A stretch of 55,023 bases of DNA, taken from contig NZ_WNKS01000025.1 in assembly GCF_009720655.1 (NCBI RefSeq), positions 1 through 55,023 on the forward strand, read 5' to 3'. The notes below the pieces were generated by a model. The model ran no database searches. It was not told where the DNA came from and saw only the letters and a list, made by a program, of their open reading frames with translations. Of the stretch, positions 1 to 6,938 are shown piece by piece. Each line of letters starts with the position of its first letter. Within the stretch, counting starts at the first letter, position 1. The DNA is from Rhodoblastus acidophilus (GTDB lineage Bacteria > Pseudomonadota > Alphaproteobacteria > Rhizobiales > Beijerinckiaceae). The translations under genes and the position numbers were made by a program.

Positions 1-77
1 GCGAAAAAGCCTTTGAATATCAGGCTTTAAATGGTCGGAGTGGCGGGATTCGAACCCACGACCCCTAGTCCCCCAGA
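1..77. repeat. attL, left copy of 77-bp att repeat
   Basis: The first 77 bases are identical to the last 77 bases of the window. The repeat spans the tRNA-Pro 3' part from the anticodon loop to CCA plus 31 bases beyond it, as expected for a tyrosine integrase that uses a tRNA gene as attB. On this side phage DNA begins right after the repeat, so the tRNA here is only a fragment. Confidence 0.93.
32..77 (-). pseudogene. tRNA-Pro(GGG) 3' fragment
   Basis: Read on the minus strand this is the anticodon loop (CTGGGGG, anticodon GGG), the 3' side of the anticodon stem (ACTAG), a T arm with loop TTCGAAT, the acceptor 3' strand and an encoded CCA. The 5' half is missing because phage sequence replaces it after base 77. 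It is the left half-site product of integration and should not make a functional tRNA. Confidence 0.8.
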
Positions 78-126
78 ACCGGCGCTTAACGCTGGTTCTC
101 TTTATTTGTCTGAGGCTTAACTTATT

Positions 127-492
127 TTATTTTGCCGACGTGGGGAGTGATGTGGGGAGCTGTGGCGCTTTTTCTAGCGACACGGTGACGCTTTGACCGG
201 GCTCAAGCGTCACAACAGAAGGAAGGGGTTTCCCGTTGATCGTCCATCCAGCGCCGTGGAAAAGCCAGGCGCCAGCGTCCTCCTCGCCCATTGTGACGGC
301 AAACGGTAAGTCCCAAAGTGCAGAAAACACCGCGTCTGCGGCCTTATTGAGATTGAACGTTCCGTCGAGGGTCACGGATCCATCATCATTTTCTTCGTAA
401 AGCTCGGGCGGCGATCCTTGGTACTCGGTAGCTTGTTTTTTTAGGCTGGCGAGGATTGCGGCGTGTATTATTTGTCTAAGAGTGTCTCTCAT
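127..492 (-). CDS. hypothetical protein, 121 aa
   Basis: Last gene of the leftward integration operon. Its ATG (490-492) overlaps the integrase stop as ATGA, so translation is probably coupled. The N-terminal ~35 residues look helical and acidic; the rest looks like a small beta-rich domain. The C-terminus has a short LPTSLPTS repeat that follows from the GTGGGGA repeats in the DNA. No family was recognised. Its place between integrase and attL may mean a role in integration, but that is inference. Confidence 0.6.
   Translation of the reverse strand: MRDTLRQIIHAAILASLKKQATEYQGSPPELYEENDDGSVTLDGTFNLNKAADAVFSALWDLPFAVTMGEEDAGAWLFHGAGWTINGKPLPSVVTLEPGQSVTVSLEKAPQLPTSLPTSAK
140..158 (+). promoter_or_regulatory. 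candidate integrase arm-type sites (left)
   Basis: Two direct GTGGGGA copies begin at 140 and 152, 12 bases apart and about 63 bases inside the att core. The same pair with the same 12-base step lies at 54857-54875, inside the other core. Paired repeats beside the core are typical arm-type integrase sites. This copy also encodes the LPTS repeat at the C-terminus of the overlapping minus-strand ORF. Confidence 0.5.
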
Positions 493-1634
493 CTACTTTC
501 CCTCTTCTTCCCGTCGTCCACCGTCCCGATATGCGGCGCGGCCGCATCGAGCGCGTCGCGCAGCTCGTCGTCCAAAACGTGGGCGTAGAACTTGGCCGTC
601 GTCTCGATCCTGGCGTGGCCGAGCTGGCGCTGGGCCGCCTTCAGGCCTTTCACCCGGGTTATCGCTGAACCCATGGTGTGGCGGGCGTCGTGAAATCTGA
701 CCTTTAGCCCAAGGTGCGCGACCGCGCGGCGGAAGGCGCTTTTCAGGCCGCTGTAGCTCACCGGGTAGCTCTGGCCCAGGATCAGGCGCTCGTCGCGGCC
801 GGTGAGGCCCTTCCCGCCCCTTCGGCGGCAGATGTACGTGAAGACGTGTTCGGGGTCCCTGCCCCGCTGCGTCGCGAGGATCGCCATGGCGGCGCGGCCG
901 AGGATCACCTGGCGTTGTCCCCCGCCTTTCTGGGTGAGCGTCGCCGTCGCCTGCTCCATGTCGATCTGCGACCAGGTCATGAAACATTCCGCCAGTCTGA
1001 GGCCGGTGGCGAGGCTGAACAGCCAGATTTCGCGGTAGCCTTCGGGCATGGCCTCGGCGATCTGCTGCTGGTCGATGCGCTTGACCTCGGCGCCGATCGT
1101 CTCGCGCTCCTTCAGTCGATGCTTTGACCATGAGGGCTCGGTCGGAAATGGGAGTTTCCAGGATTCGCGGGCGTGGCCGAAGATTTTTCGCAGCGCGTCG
1201 ATCGTGGTGCGGTTGACCGTGCCGTTCTGGACACGCGTCGATTTGTCGCGGCCCCAGGCTTTTTCGGCGCGGCGCTGCGCGACCCAGGCGGCAATGTCGG
1301 CGTCGTGAATCTCCGTCATCGCGCGATGCTCGCCGAAGTGGTCGGCTATGCGCTTGAGGTTATGCTTGACGGTTTCTGGCCCAGCTAAAAACTGGCCTTT
1401 TTCCAACCAATATCGAGCAATGCATGCGCCAAGGGTGAGGGCGCCCTGCCCTCGAAACGCTTTTTCAGCGGCTGCGTGGCGTTCTATTTCCCGCGCCGCT
1501 TCGCTTTTTCTGGCGCGTTCTTCGATTTCGGCTTCTCGGCGTCCCATTTTTCCCGTAGAGCCGCGAAATCGTAAACATTGAAGCCGGAATTCGTACCAGA
1601 AATAGGGGGAGTCCTTCCGTTTGAAGACGGACAT
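489..1634 (-). CDS. int: tyrosine site-specific integrase, 381 aa
   Basis: Catalyses integration and excision at the tRNA-Pro att site. The N-terminal ~40 residues resemble the arm-binding region of phage integrases (SPYFWYEF...RFRGSTG), followed by a core-binding helical domain (~65-175) and a catalytic domain. The full active-site set is visible: Arg213 in TGLRLAE, Lys236 in TQKGGG, His315 and Arg318 in HDARHT, His340 in LGHARIETT and nucleophile Tyr350 in KFYAHV. Length is normal for the family. The gene is 0.4 kb from attL, points towards it, and its 5' end overlaps the upstream excisionase-like ORF by about 150 bases. Confidence 0.96.
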   Translation of the reverse strand: MSVFKRKDSPYFWYEFRLQCLRFRGSTGKMGRREAEIEERARKSEAAREIERHAAAEKAFRGQGALTLGACIARYWLEKGQFLAGPETVKHNLKRIADHFGEHRAMTEIHDADIAAWVAQRRAEKAWGRDKSTRVQNGTVNRTTIDALRKIFGHARESWKLPFPTEPSWSKHRLKERETIGAEVKRIDQQQIAEAMPEGYREIWLFSLATGLRLAECFMTWSQIDMEQATATLTQKGGGQRQVILGRAAMAILATQRGRDPEHVFTYICRRRGGKGLTGRDERLILGQSYPVSYSGLKSAFRRAVAHLGLKVRFHDARHTMGSAITRVKGLKAAQRQLGHARIETTAKFYAHVLDDELRDALDAAAPHIGTVDDGKKRESR

Positions 1635-1822
1635 GTTTTCCTCCGGCGCTCCGCCGCAAAAGCTGCGAGGTCGGCAGGGTCGAAGCGCATACGCCGCCTC
1701 TTGGCCTGCGGCCTGGCAAGGTCAATATAAGCAAGCTCTCCCGCGTCCACGCAAGCGCGCAAGCTGCGCTCGCACATGCGGAGATGGGAGGCGGCCTCCT
1801 GGAGGGAGAGGAGCTGGTTCAT
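1484..1822 (-). CDS. excisionase-like HTH protein, 112 aa
   Basis: The first ~60 residues (QEAASHLRMCERSLRACV...GELAYI...RMRFDPADLAAF) match the pattern of the small winged-helix/excisionase HTH family (HTH_17/AlpA-Xis type). Such a protein upstream of int would direct excision. The start ATG is at 1820-1822. The frame runs ~150 bases into the integrase gene, and the last ~50 residues are translated from DNA that encodes the integrase N-terminus. Either both frames are used or the frame continues by chance. Function is by resemblance and position. Confidence 0.6.
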   Translation of the reverse strand: MNQLLSLQEAASHLRMCERSLRACVDAGELAYIDLARPQAKRRRMRFDPADLAAFAAERRRKTCPSSNGRTPPISGTNSGFNVYDFAALREKWDAEKPKSKNAPEKAKRRGK

Positions 1823-1832
1823 GCGGCCTCCA

Positions 1833-2243
1833 TCACTCCCCGCCTTTCTGCGCGAGGGCGGCGCGCATGGCGTCAGGGTCTTTGAACGGTGGGCGCTCTG
1901 GGATGGGCTGCCAGAGCAACGCGCTTGGCTTATCCATCGGGACGCCGCGCTCATCGGTCGTGTCTTCGTGAACCCACCAATAACCAACGGTGTTGCCGCT
2001 CGGCTTCTGCCACCCCGAGGCGAACACGCGCTCAAGTGTCGGCGCAGGGAATTGTCTCCACTCGGGTGGCGCTCCCTGCACAGGCGCGACGCTGTGGCGA
2101 GCGATGAGGGCAGCAGCAGCTTCATCGAGCAAGTCAGCGCGCGGGGAAGACCCGCCGTCTGTGTAGCGGGCTCCGTAAGCGGCGCCTTTTAGACGCTTCA
2201 CCAGCGCGGCCAGATCAGCTGCTGGTTTTTCACCATCGCTCAT
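1833..2243 (-). CDS. DUF551-like phage protein, 136 aa
   Basis: The C-terminal half contains GYWWVHEDTTDERGV and LWQPIPERPPF, resembling the DUF551 domain of small phage accessory proteins, whose function is unknown. The N-terminal ~45 residues are helical. The start ATG at 2241-2243 overlaps the stop of the upstream gene as ATGA. There is a short gap to the excisionase-like gene downstream. Confidence 0.6.
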   Translation of the reverse strand: MSDGEKPAADLAALVKRLKGAAYGARYTDGGSSPRADLLDEAAAALIARHSVAPVQGAPPEWRQFPAPTLERVFASGWQKPSGNTVGYWWVHEDTTDERGVPMDKPSALLWQPIPERPPFKDPDAMRAALAQKGGE

Positions 2244-3136
2244 GACTTTCCTCCATGGCGCGCGATGATGGCGGAGAGTTGAGCTTCGTAGAAGTCATGG
2301 GCGCAGCCCAATTCAGCCCGCATGTAATCTTGCCACCATTCGACGTTTCCGCCTCCGTAATCGCTGAGTAGCCCCGCGTCATAGCTCGCCAGTCCCGCCA
2401 GATCGGCCAAAAGCGCTGGCTGAGCCGGTGAATTTTCCGCTGTCCTTACATGACCGTGCGACCGCCACCACCGATAAGCAGAGCTTCCATAGCTCAAGCC
2501 TTCGTCTGGCTTATCTGGCGCGCCCACGGTCACGCTCGCACTCGCGCCGGGGGGCGTGCCAGGTTGTTGCTTGGATTTGGCAGTGTCATCACCTCCTTTC
2601 GTGGGTTGCGCCTTGCGTTCAAGATTGGCGATGGTGTCCGAGCCGGTGCAGCGTGGGCAATGACGGCCATGGACGGTTCCAAAACCTCCGCAATGCAAGC
2701 AGGCGAAGACATTCTTCGTTTCCTCCTGCGCCTTGGCTTCAAACCGCCCCGGCGACACCTGTTCGATCACGGTCTTGCTGCGGAAATCCCAATCGTCAGT
2801 CTTGCCGCCCGGGGCTGTAGCAACGCACTCCCGCCTCGGCGATCCGTCGAGATTTTCCCCACGCTGGCGGGCCTGAGCGTCGCGGAGATAGCGGTCTGCG
2901 CGGCTGTCAGGTTGCGACTGCGCGCTCGCGGGGCGGGGGAAGTCGATGGCGTAGGCGCTCGCCCTGGCGCTCGGCTCCGTGGGGTTTCCCATGCCGGGCT
3001 GCGTCAGGGCGCGGAGGCGGGCGGCGGCTTGGCGCATGATGCTGTCAGCTTCGGCAATGTCATCCCATTCTTGTTCCATACCGCTCACGCGCGGGACGCC
3101 GCGTTCCAGTTTATCAATCAGTTCTTCGTCAATCAT
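2240..3136 (-). CDS. hypothetical protein with zinc-ribbon motif, 298 aa
   Basis: Unrecognised protein. A CxxCxGxG...CxxC motif (CLHCGGFGTVHGRHCPRC, near the middle) suggests a DnaJ-like or rubredoxin-like zinc site. The N-terminal ~45 residues are acidic and helical; the middle is polar and probably disordered. I chose ATG 3134-3136 over an upstream in-frame start because it overlaps the stop of the 57-aa gene as ATGA and has AGAG-rich sequence before it. Confidence 0.6.
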   Translation of the reverse strand: MIDEELIDKLERGVPRVSGMEQEWDDIAEADSIMRQAAARLRALTQPGMGNPTEPSARASAYAIDFPRPASAQSQPDSRADRYLRDAQARQRGENLDGSPRRECVATAPGGKTDDWDFRSKTVIEQVSPGRFEAKAQEETKNVFACLHCGGFGTVHGRHCPRCTGSDTIANLERKAQPTKGGDDTAKSKQQPGTPPGASASVTVGAPDKPDEGLSYGSSAYRWWRSHGHVRTAENSPAQPALLADLAGLASYDAGLLSDYGGGNVEWWQDYMRAELGCAHDFYEAQLSAIIARHGGKS

Positions 3137-3306
3137 TGGTCTTTCTCTTCCAAGGCGGCGTCGATGAGCGCAACACAATCGCGCGCATCCCAATTGTCAG
3201 GCTCGGCAATATGTTCGGCCTTCACATGCACGCGCGCCTCTTGCAGAGCTGCGGAACTGGCCGGGCCTTTCGGCTCGACCAGCTTGGCGAAAAGCGGCAG
3301 GTTCAT
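3133..3306 (-). CDS. small hypothetical protein, 57 aa
   Basis: An open frame beginning MNLPLFAKLVEP and ending ALIDAALEEKDQ fits exactly between its neighbours. Its ATG (3304-3306) overlaps the upstream stop and its TGA (3133-3135) overlaps the downstream ATG, both as ATGA. The double overlap is the main evidence that it is translated. No known domain was recognised. Confidence 0.6.
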   Translation of the reverse strand: MNLPLFAKLVEPKGPASSAALQEARVHVKAEHIAEPDNWDARDCVALIDAALEEKDQ

Positions 3307-3548
3307 TGCGCTTCCAGCTTTCGCCTGTACGCCGCTTCGCGCTTTGCGTGCTCTTCATAGCTTTCGACTACCCCGCCATGAGTGCGCGCGTGCTCGCGCC
3401 ACTCCGAATAAGCGTGGCGCCGTTCCTTGTGCGGAAGTGAGTACCAGCCGCATTCGCAACCAACTTCAAAGACCGGGAAGGCTCCAAGGCATTTATGGCC
3501 TGACGGGGCGGAGACAGAACGCGGGAGCAGAGGTAAGCCTTTCATCAT
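3303..3548 (-). CDS. small hypothetical protein with CxC motif, 81 aa
   Basis: First gene behind the 3.58-3.61 kb leftward promoter. Residues GCECGWYS, with spaced histidines after it, suggest a small zinc finger; the C-terminal half is a charged helix. Several in-frame starts exist (TTG 3560, ATG 3554, ATG 3548). I chose 3548 because GGAG lies 6 bases upstream. Function unknown. Confidence 0.55.
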   Translation of the reverse strand: MMKGLPLLPRSVSAPSGHKCLGAFPVFEVGCECGWYSLPHKERRHAYSEWREHARTHGGVVESYEEHAKREAAYRRKLEAQ

Positions 3549-3561
3549 TTTCATCTCCAAT

Positions 3562-3655
3562 CGTATCTATGATTGAAGTCATAACGTATGTATGATATGC
3601 CGTCAATATCGTACATACGAAAAAAGGTGCTGCTTGACTCTAAATCGTACATACG
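3562..3655. promoter_or_regulatory. operator array of CGTACATACG-type elements
   Basis: Four copies of a near-palindromic decamer: CGTATCTATG (3562), CGTATGTATG (3585), and two exact CGTACATACG (3610 and 3646). The first three cover the leftward promoter and the fourth lies just upstream of the ribbon-helix-helix gene. Short spaced decamers like these suit cooperative binding by an Arc/CopG-type dimer. Confidence 0.6.
3578..3606 (-). promoter_or_regulatory. leftward promoter of the integration operon
   Basis: On the minus strand a -35 TTGACG (3606-3601) and a -10 TATGAC (3583-3578) are separated by exactly 17 bases. The start point would be near 3571, giving a leader of about 20 bases to the first gene. 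A CGTAyrTAyG-type element lies in the spacer, one overlaps the start point and one lies upstream of -35, so the promoter looks repressor-controlled. Confidence 0.6.
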
Positions 3656-3669
3656 GCAAGCCGCCCACT

Positions 3670-3870
3670 GTGGGCAGAAAGAAGCAATTCGAGACGAGGA
3701 TCACGCTCCCCCTGTCCGAAGGGGTCACCGAGCGCATTGCCGCCGTTCTTGAGGCGGGCGAAGTCCGCCTGGACTTCATTCGCGAGGCGATAGACCGTGA
3801 ACTCAAGCGACGCGAACGACTTGTCCGGCCTCCTTCGCCTGCCAAACCTCAAGGTCGAGAGGACATATGA
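3670..3870 (+). CDS. ribbon-helix-helix DNA-binding protein, 66 aa
   Basis: The protein starts GRKKQFETRITLPLSEGV and continues with two helices (TERIAAVLEAGE, RLDFIREAIDRELKRRE), the beta-alpha-alpha pattern of Arc/CopG-type repressors. I chose GTG 3670 because the upstream frame runs through the operator array and does not look coding. It is divergent from the integration operon and the last operator copy ends 15 bases upstream, so it probably represses that operon and itself. The repressor role is inferred. Confidence 0.65.
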   Translation: MGRKKQFETRITLPLSEGVTERIAAVLEAGEVRLDFIREAIDRELKRRERLVRPPSPAKPQGREDI

Positions 3871-3953
3871 GGAGCGCGAGGAAAACTAGACGACGACCGG
3901 CCTGCTTGTCCGTCATCGCCTTATCATCGTCGTTCGGAGCGTAACCCCGGCGA

Positions 3954-4175
3954 TCAAGTCGCCGTGCTGTCTTGTAGGCATCCGCAAGAACGGCACGAAG
4001 TCCATGCGTTTTCGGGACTTTGCGGTTCAGAAACAGGAGACGTGGCGGCCAGCGTGGCGCAGGCTTCTTGTATCGCATCGCGCTCCAATTCAGCGGAGAT
4101 GACGCGCTCGCGAAACTCCTTGAGTTCGGCTTCGGCGGCTTGTCGGGTTTGGCGTGCTGGTTCATGTGGCGTCAT
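3954..4175 (-). CDS. hypothetical helical protein, 73 aa
   Basis: Residues ~10-45 (AEAELKEFRERVISAELERD) read as a strong amphipathic helix or coiled coil, so the first half looks coding. The last ~25 residues (SCRSCGCLQDSTAT) look less natural, and another minus frame carries a coherent helix over the same bases, so a frameshift is possible. Last gene of the long leftward operon. Function unknown. Confidence 0.4.
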   Translation of the reverse strand: MTPHEPARQTRQAAEAELKEFRERVISAELERDAIQEACATLAATSPVSEPQSPENAWTSCRSCGCLQDSTAT

Positions 4176-4183
4176 CTCTCTGT

Positions 4184-4390
4184 CTATGGTGCGGCCTCGG
4201 GTGGGATTAACCCGAACGCTTCAACGATGCTTCGCGCCCAGCTCCATTGCGTCGCATTGTCCATGTACGCGTAATCGTAATGGAGCGTGACGACCGGCTT
4301 CCCGTCGAGTGCGACGATGATCTGAGAGCCGACGCGTTCAATCGTTGGCGTCGGCTTGATCTGTCCTGCGATCTTGAGTGGCTCTTTCAA
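4184..4390 (-). CDS. hypothetical protein, 68 aa, TTG start
   Basis: Beta-rich small protein (IERVGSQIIVALDGKPVVTL) with an aromatic patch after it. No ATG fits. A TTG at 4390-4388 overlaps the upstream TGA as TTGA, the same coupling pattern as the neighbours, with AGGAAAGGA about 10 bases upstream. Function unknown. Confidence 0.55.
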   Translation of the reverse strand: MKEPLKIAGQIKPTPTIERVGSQIIVALDGKPVVTLHYDYAYMDNATQWSWARSIVEAFGLIPPEAAP

Positions 4391-4638
4391 CGCGCGCCAT
4401 CCTTTCCTGCCGCCGCGTAGCCGCTGCCGGCCGGCGTTCCGTCTTCCGTCCAAAGGCCCCGTCCGAAGACAGCTAAGCCTTTTCGCGCCAGAGATCGGCA
4501 GGCACGACGGACTTGCTGGCGGTCCAGGCCTGTTTCCCGCGAGAGGAAGGTGAAGTTCCGAAAGCAATAATCGCCGTTCGCTCCTTGCAAGGCCGCAAGG
4601 ACAGTCGTTTCGGTCGCATTCAGGTGCGGGACGGTCAT
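4387..4638 (-). CDS. small winged-helix-like protein, 83 aa
   Basis: The order of elements (NATETTVLAALQG, FLSRETGLDRQQVRRACRSL, ARKGLAVFGRGLW) fits a MarR-like winged helix: helix 1, a helix-turn-helix, then a wing. It probably binds DNA; the target is unknown. ATG 4636-4638 overlaps the stop of the 29-aa gene and the TGA overlaps the next TTG. The longer upstream frame is out of keeping with coding sequence. Confidence 0.6.
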   Translation of the reverse strand: MTVPHLNATETTVLAALQGANGDYCFRNFTFLSRETGLDRQQVRRACRSLARKGLAVFGRGLWTEDGTPAGSGYAAAGKDGAR

Positions 4639-4724
4639 CGCTTGCCGCCTTTCCGGTGGCCGCAGTCCTTGACGTGGTTTGACGCTTCGCGTGCTTTGGC
4701 GATCAGCGCATTGACGTCGTTCAT
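4635..4724 (-). CDS. tiny hypothetical protein, 29 aa
   Basis: Reads MNDVNALIAKAREA and ends in a basic Cys/His tail (DCGHRKGGKR). Its ATG overlaps the upstream TGA (4721-4723) and its TGA overlaps the downstream ATG (4636-4638), so it fills the gap exactly. It is likely translated by coupling, with function unknown. It could instead act only as a coupling leader. Confidence 0.45.
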   Translation of the reverse strand: MNDVNALIAKAREASNHVKDCGHRKGGKR

Positions 4725-4939
4725 GCCGCCTCCCGAACCAAAATGTTCTTGCGCGCCGCTGCGGCGCGGATTTTTGCGCCGTCGCTGGGGTGGCAGTGGA
4801 TCGCGTCATAGCCGCGGGCGTGCTGGAGATCGGCGAAGGGGCCGCGCCAGACGATGGCGGGCGACGCGCTGCGCGCGGTCGCGACCACATAGCCGGGCGT
4901 GGCGTGCTCGCTCTCGTTGATGGTGAGGCGCGGGGTCAT
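4721..4939 (-). CDS. hypothetical protein, 72 aa
   Basis: Start MTPRLTINESEHATPG at 4937-4939, overlapping the upstream stop as ATGA. A compact alpha/beta protein (YVVATARS, GYDAIHCHPSD). No family recognised. Part of the overlapping leftward early operon. Confidence 0.55.
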   Translation of the reverse strand: MTPRLTINESEHATPGYVVATARSASPAIVWRGPFADLQHARGYDAIHCHPSDGAKIRAAAARKNILVREAA

Positions 4940-5136
4940 GTGTCCATCCGCTCCCCGCGCGCGTTCATCCACCTCCATGAGATAATGAACTCTTCAAGTT
5001 GGTGGATTCTCTCCAGGCTCAGGTCATCAATCCATGTGTCGCAGAGCATAGCGAACAGCCGGTGCAGCCGTTCGCCCGGTTTGCTGACGATCTGCGCATC
5101 GGCGTATTCCGGGGATATGTCGCAGCGATTGCTCAT
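4936..5136 (-). CDS. hypothetical protein, 66 aa
   Basis: Start MSNRCDISPEYADA at 5134-5136, overlapping the upstream stop as ATGA. Mostly helical with a tryptophan- and aromatic-rich C-terminal half (LEEFIISWRWMN). Function unknown. Confidence 0.55.
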   Translation of the reverse strand: MSNRCDISPEYADAQIVSKPGERLHRLFAMLCDTWIDDLSLERIHQLEEFIISWRWMNARGERMDT

Positions 5137-5588
5137 GCGGCGCCTCGCGTGAACTTGCCGGCCTCGGCGTCGAAGGTCCAAAGCTCGTCTGTCCATGTGT
5201 AGAAATGGAGGGTGTAGGAAAAATCGGAATCTAGATCTGCATTCTCGACCAATTCAGCGACGCTATCCGACATTGTCTCGGGATCATCCTCAACCATGAC
5301 CTGTTCGGCGCCATTGGGCGCCGGAGGCTCACACTGCCATTTGCCGTTTTCCCCAAAAGTCAGTGTGGCTGTGGGATAGGTGTAGAGCCGCCCAAAGGGG
5401 ACCCTCTCGCCGTTTTTTAGGGCAAGCGCTTCCGACGCTTCGTCGTCATCGCAAAATACGGGGACGAAATCGATCATGAAGGCGTCGCCCTTTCGGACGA
5501 TCCAATCATCAGGCGTGGCGCGCGGCGGCGGGGTGGTTTCGTCCATGTAGATTTCCGGCACAACGCCGGCGTCGGTTCCCGTGGTCAA
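5133..5588 (-). CDS. hypothetical acidic protein, 151 aa, TTG start
   Basis: A TTG at 5588-5586 overlaps the previous TGA as TTGA, matching its neighbours. An upstream start at 5615 would overlap the previous gene by 31 bases. The protein is acidic and beta-rich (FGRLYTYPTATLTFGENG, YTLHFYTWTDELWTF). No domain recognised. Confidence 0.55.
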   Translation of the reverse strand: MTTGTDAGVVPEIYMDETTPPPRATPDDWIVRKGDAFMIDFVPVFCDDDEASEALALKNGERVPFGRLYTYPTATLTFGENGKWQCEPPAPNGAEQVMVEDDPETMSDSVAELVENADLDSDFSYTLHFYTWTDELWTFDAEAGKFTRGAA

Positions 5589-5791
5589 ATCAGCCCCCTG
5601 TCTTTGGCCAGCCATTCGGGCAGGGTGACCGTCACCATGCCTATGCGCGGCTGATCTGGTTGAAAGGCGATCTGGCTCTTCGGGAGCCAGACGCTCTTGG
5701 TGTGCACGTCGCCGACGCGGATTGCGCCGGCGGTGGTCTGCTCCAAGAACAGGACCATTTCGATGGTCTCGGCGTCGGCGTGGTCGGTCAT
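5585..5791 (-). CDS. hypothetical protein, 68 aa
   Basis: Small beta-rich protein (IEMVLFLEQTTAGAIRVG, VWLPKSQIAF) ending EWLAKDRGLI. The pattern resembles other small early phage proteins that modulate host enzymes, but no family was recognised. Starts 4 bases after the upstream gene. Confidence 0.55.
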   Translation of the reverse strand: MTDHADAETIEMVLFLEQTTAGAIRVGDVHTKSVWLPKSQIAFQPDQPRIGMVTVTLPEWLAKDRGLI

Positions 5792-5795
5792 GGCG

Positions 5796-6047
5796 TCACG
5801 CCTCAGCCGCTTGCATCATCGCGTTGAGTTCCTCTTGCGCGTACTTCCGCCATTCGTCGCCGTGTTTGATCGCAAGACCAATGAATCGATGCAGGACGAA
5901 AGCCTGCTCGGCTTCACATTTTCTGGGAATATCATGGCCGGCGCGGCGGTATAAATGCGCGATAGGGCCGGTCTGAAAATTCATCAGCCTCAACACGTCG
6001 TCTAGCGGCGGCGTCAATTTCTCAGGCCAAGTGATGTCGGGAATCAT
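5796..6047 (-). CDS. hypothetical helical protein, 83 aa
   Basis: Starts MIPDITWPEKLTPPLDD; the rest is helical with paired charged residues (FIGLAIKHGDEWRKYAQEEL). I chose ATG 6047 because GAGGGA lies 9 bases upstream; a TTG at 6062 overlapping the upstream TGA is the alternative. Function unknown. Confidence 0.55.
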   Translation of the reverse strand: MIPDITWPEKLTPPLDDVLRLMNFQTGPIAHLYRRAGHDIPRKCEAEQAFVLHRFIGLAIKHGDEWRKYAQEELNAMMQAAEA

Positions 6048-6058
6048 AGCGCGGTCCC

Positions 6059-6391
6059 TCAAAAGTTCATGTCGTCGTCGTCGTCGGACTCGTTGGCCGG
6101 CTCGTGGGTGAGTTGGATGCGCGAGGGCGGCGCGTAGGGCTTGTTGAAGCGCAAAGCCGTCGCCTCATCCGCAAGAGCAAACGAGAAGATGGACGATCCG
6201 CCGTAGTAGACCGTCTCCCAGCCATTGGTCTCCGGATCGCCGTCTTTCGGGATATCGATGCGGAGGAGCTTGGCGCCGAAACGCTCCTCTTCACGCGTGC
6301 GTCCGGCGTGCTTGCGATGGCCGAAGATTTCGACAATCGCCCATTCCCATCCGTCGTTTTCCGGAGGCGCGGCTTCGGCCGTCTCTGTCAT
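6059..6391 (-). CDS. hypothetical protein, 110 aa
   Basis: The centre (WEWAIVEIFGHRKHAGRTRE, then RFGAKLLRIDIP) is a pattern seen in alphaproteobacterial phage accessory proteins of unknown function. The C-terminus is a run of aspartates. I chose ATG 6391, with AAAGG upstream. A GTG at 6415 overlapping the previous TGA is also possible. Confidence 0.55.
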   Translation of the reverse strand: MTETAEAAPPENDGWEWAIVEIFGHRKHAGRTREEERFGAKLLRIDIPKDGDPETNGWETVYYGGSSIFSFALADEATALRFNKPYAPPSRIQLTHEPANESDDDDDMNF

Positions 6392-6411
6392 GTGCGAGCC
6401 TTTCGTTGAAC

Positions 6412-6786
6412 TCACGCCGCGCGCGAGGGGATGAAGCGGGCGCCGACCCAGCGGGCCGCGCTCGACAGCAGGCGGAACACGCGGGCGAAGCGCATGCGGC
6501 GGTTGAACGGAGCTAGCGGCGTGGGGCGCGCGATCGTCAGCGCCTGGCTGCGCGGGAGCACGTTCGCGCCCTTGGCTTCGGCCCAGGCCGTGCGCATGGC
6601 GGCGGCGAAATCCACCGGCGTCGCGGCGATGTGCGCCGACAGCGGCTTGTTATGGATGATCATCGCGCCGACGATGCGGACGTCGAGGTCAAACGCTTTT
6701 CGCGCCGTTTGCTCGCGCGTCTGGCGCGCGATCTGGTGGGCGCGCTGCATGATTTTGCGCCGGTCGTAAACGTGGATCGTCTTCAT
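6412..6786 (-). CDS. hypothetical basic protein, 124 aa
   Basis: Basic and helical (RRKIMQRAHQIARQTRE), with a C-terminal hydrophobic/basic stretch. It has the strongest ribosome-binding site of the operon (GAGGAGGAG, 4 bases before the ATG). Function unknown; nucleic-acid binding would fit the charge. Confidence 0.55.
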   Translation of the reverse strand: MKTIHVYDRRKIMQRAHQIARQTREQTARKAFDLDVRIVGAMIIHNKPLSAHIAATPVDFAAAMRTAWAEAKGANVLPRSQALTIARPTPLAPFNRRMRFARVFRLLSSAARWVGARFIPSRAA

Positions 6787-6821
6787 AGTCTCCTCCTCTT
6801 CACTTCAGGGGTTCGTTCGGC

Positions 6822-6923
6822 TCATTCGTCCGGCTGGTCGAGCGGGTCGCGGTCGTCGGTCAGGGCCGCGCCGAACCAAGAGCCGAGGGCAAAACAGATC
6901 AGTCCAACAATGGCGTATGACAT
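6822..6923 (-). CDS. small membrane protein, 33 aa
   Basis: Reads MSYAIVGLICFALGSWFGAA then an acidic tail (LTDDRDPLDQPDE). It has one predicted membrane helix (~3-20) and an acidic exposed end. GGGAG lies 7 bases before the ATG. Small single-pass early phage proteins can act on host membrane targets, but nothing here shows which. Confidence 0.5.
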   Translation of the reverse strand: MSYAIVGLICFALGSWFGAALTDDRDPLDQPDE

Positions 6924-6938
6924 GGGCGACTCCCGGGG

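Noticed and set aside
2450-3595. 381-residue plus-strand ORF
   Set aside because: Antisense to three coupled leftward genes with good start sites; low-complexity translation.
3803-4165. 120-residue minus-strand ORF
   Set aside because: Overlaps both the RHH gene and the helical 73-aa frame. Parts look coherent, so a frameshifted gene is possible, but no consistent start was found.
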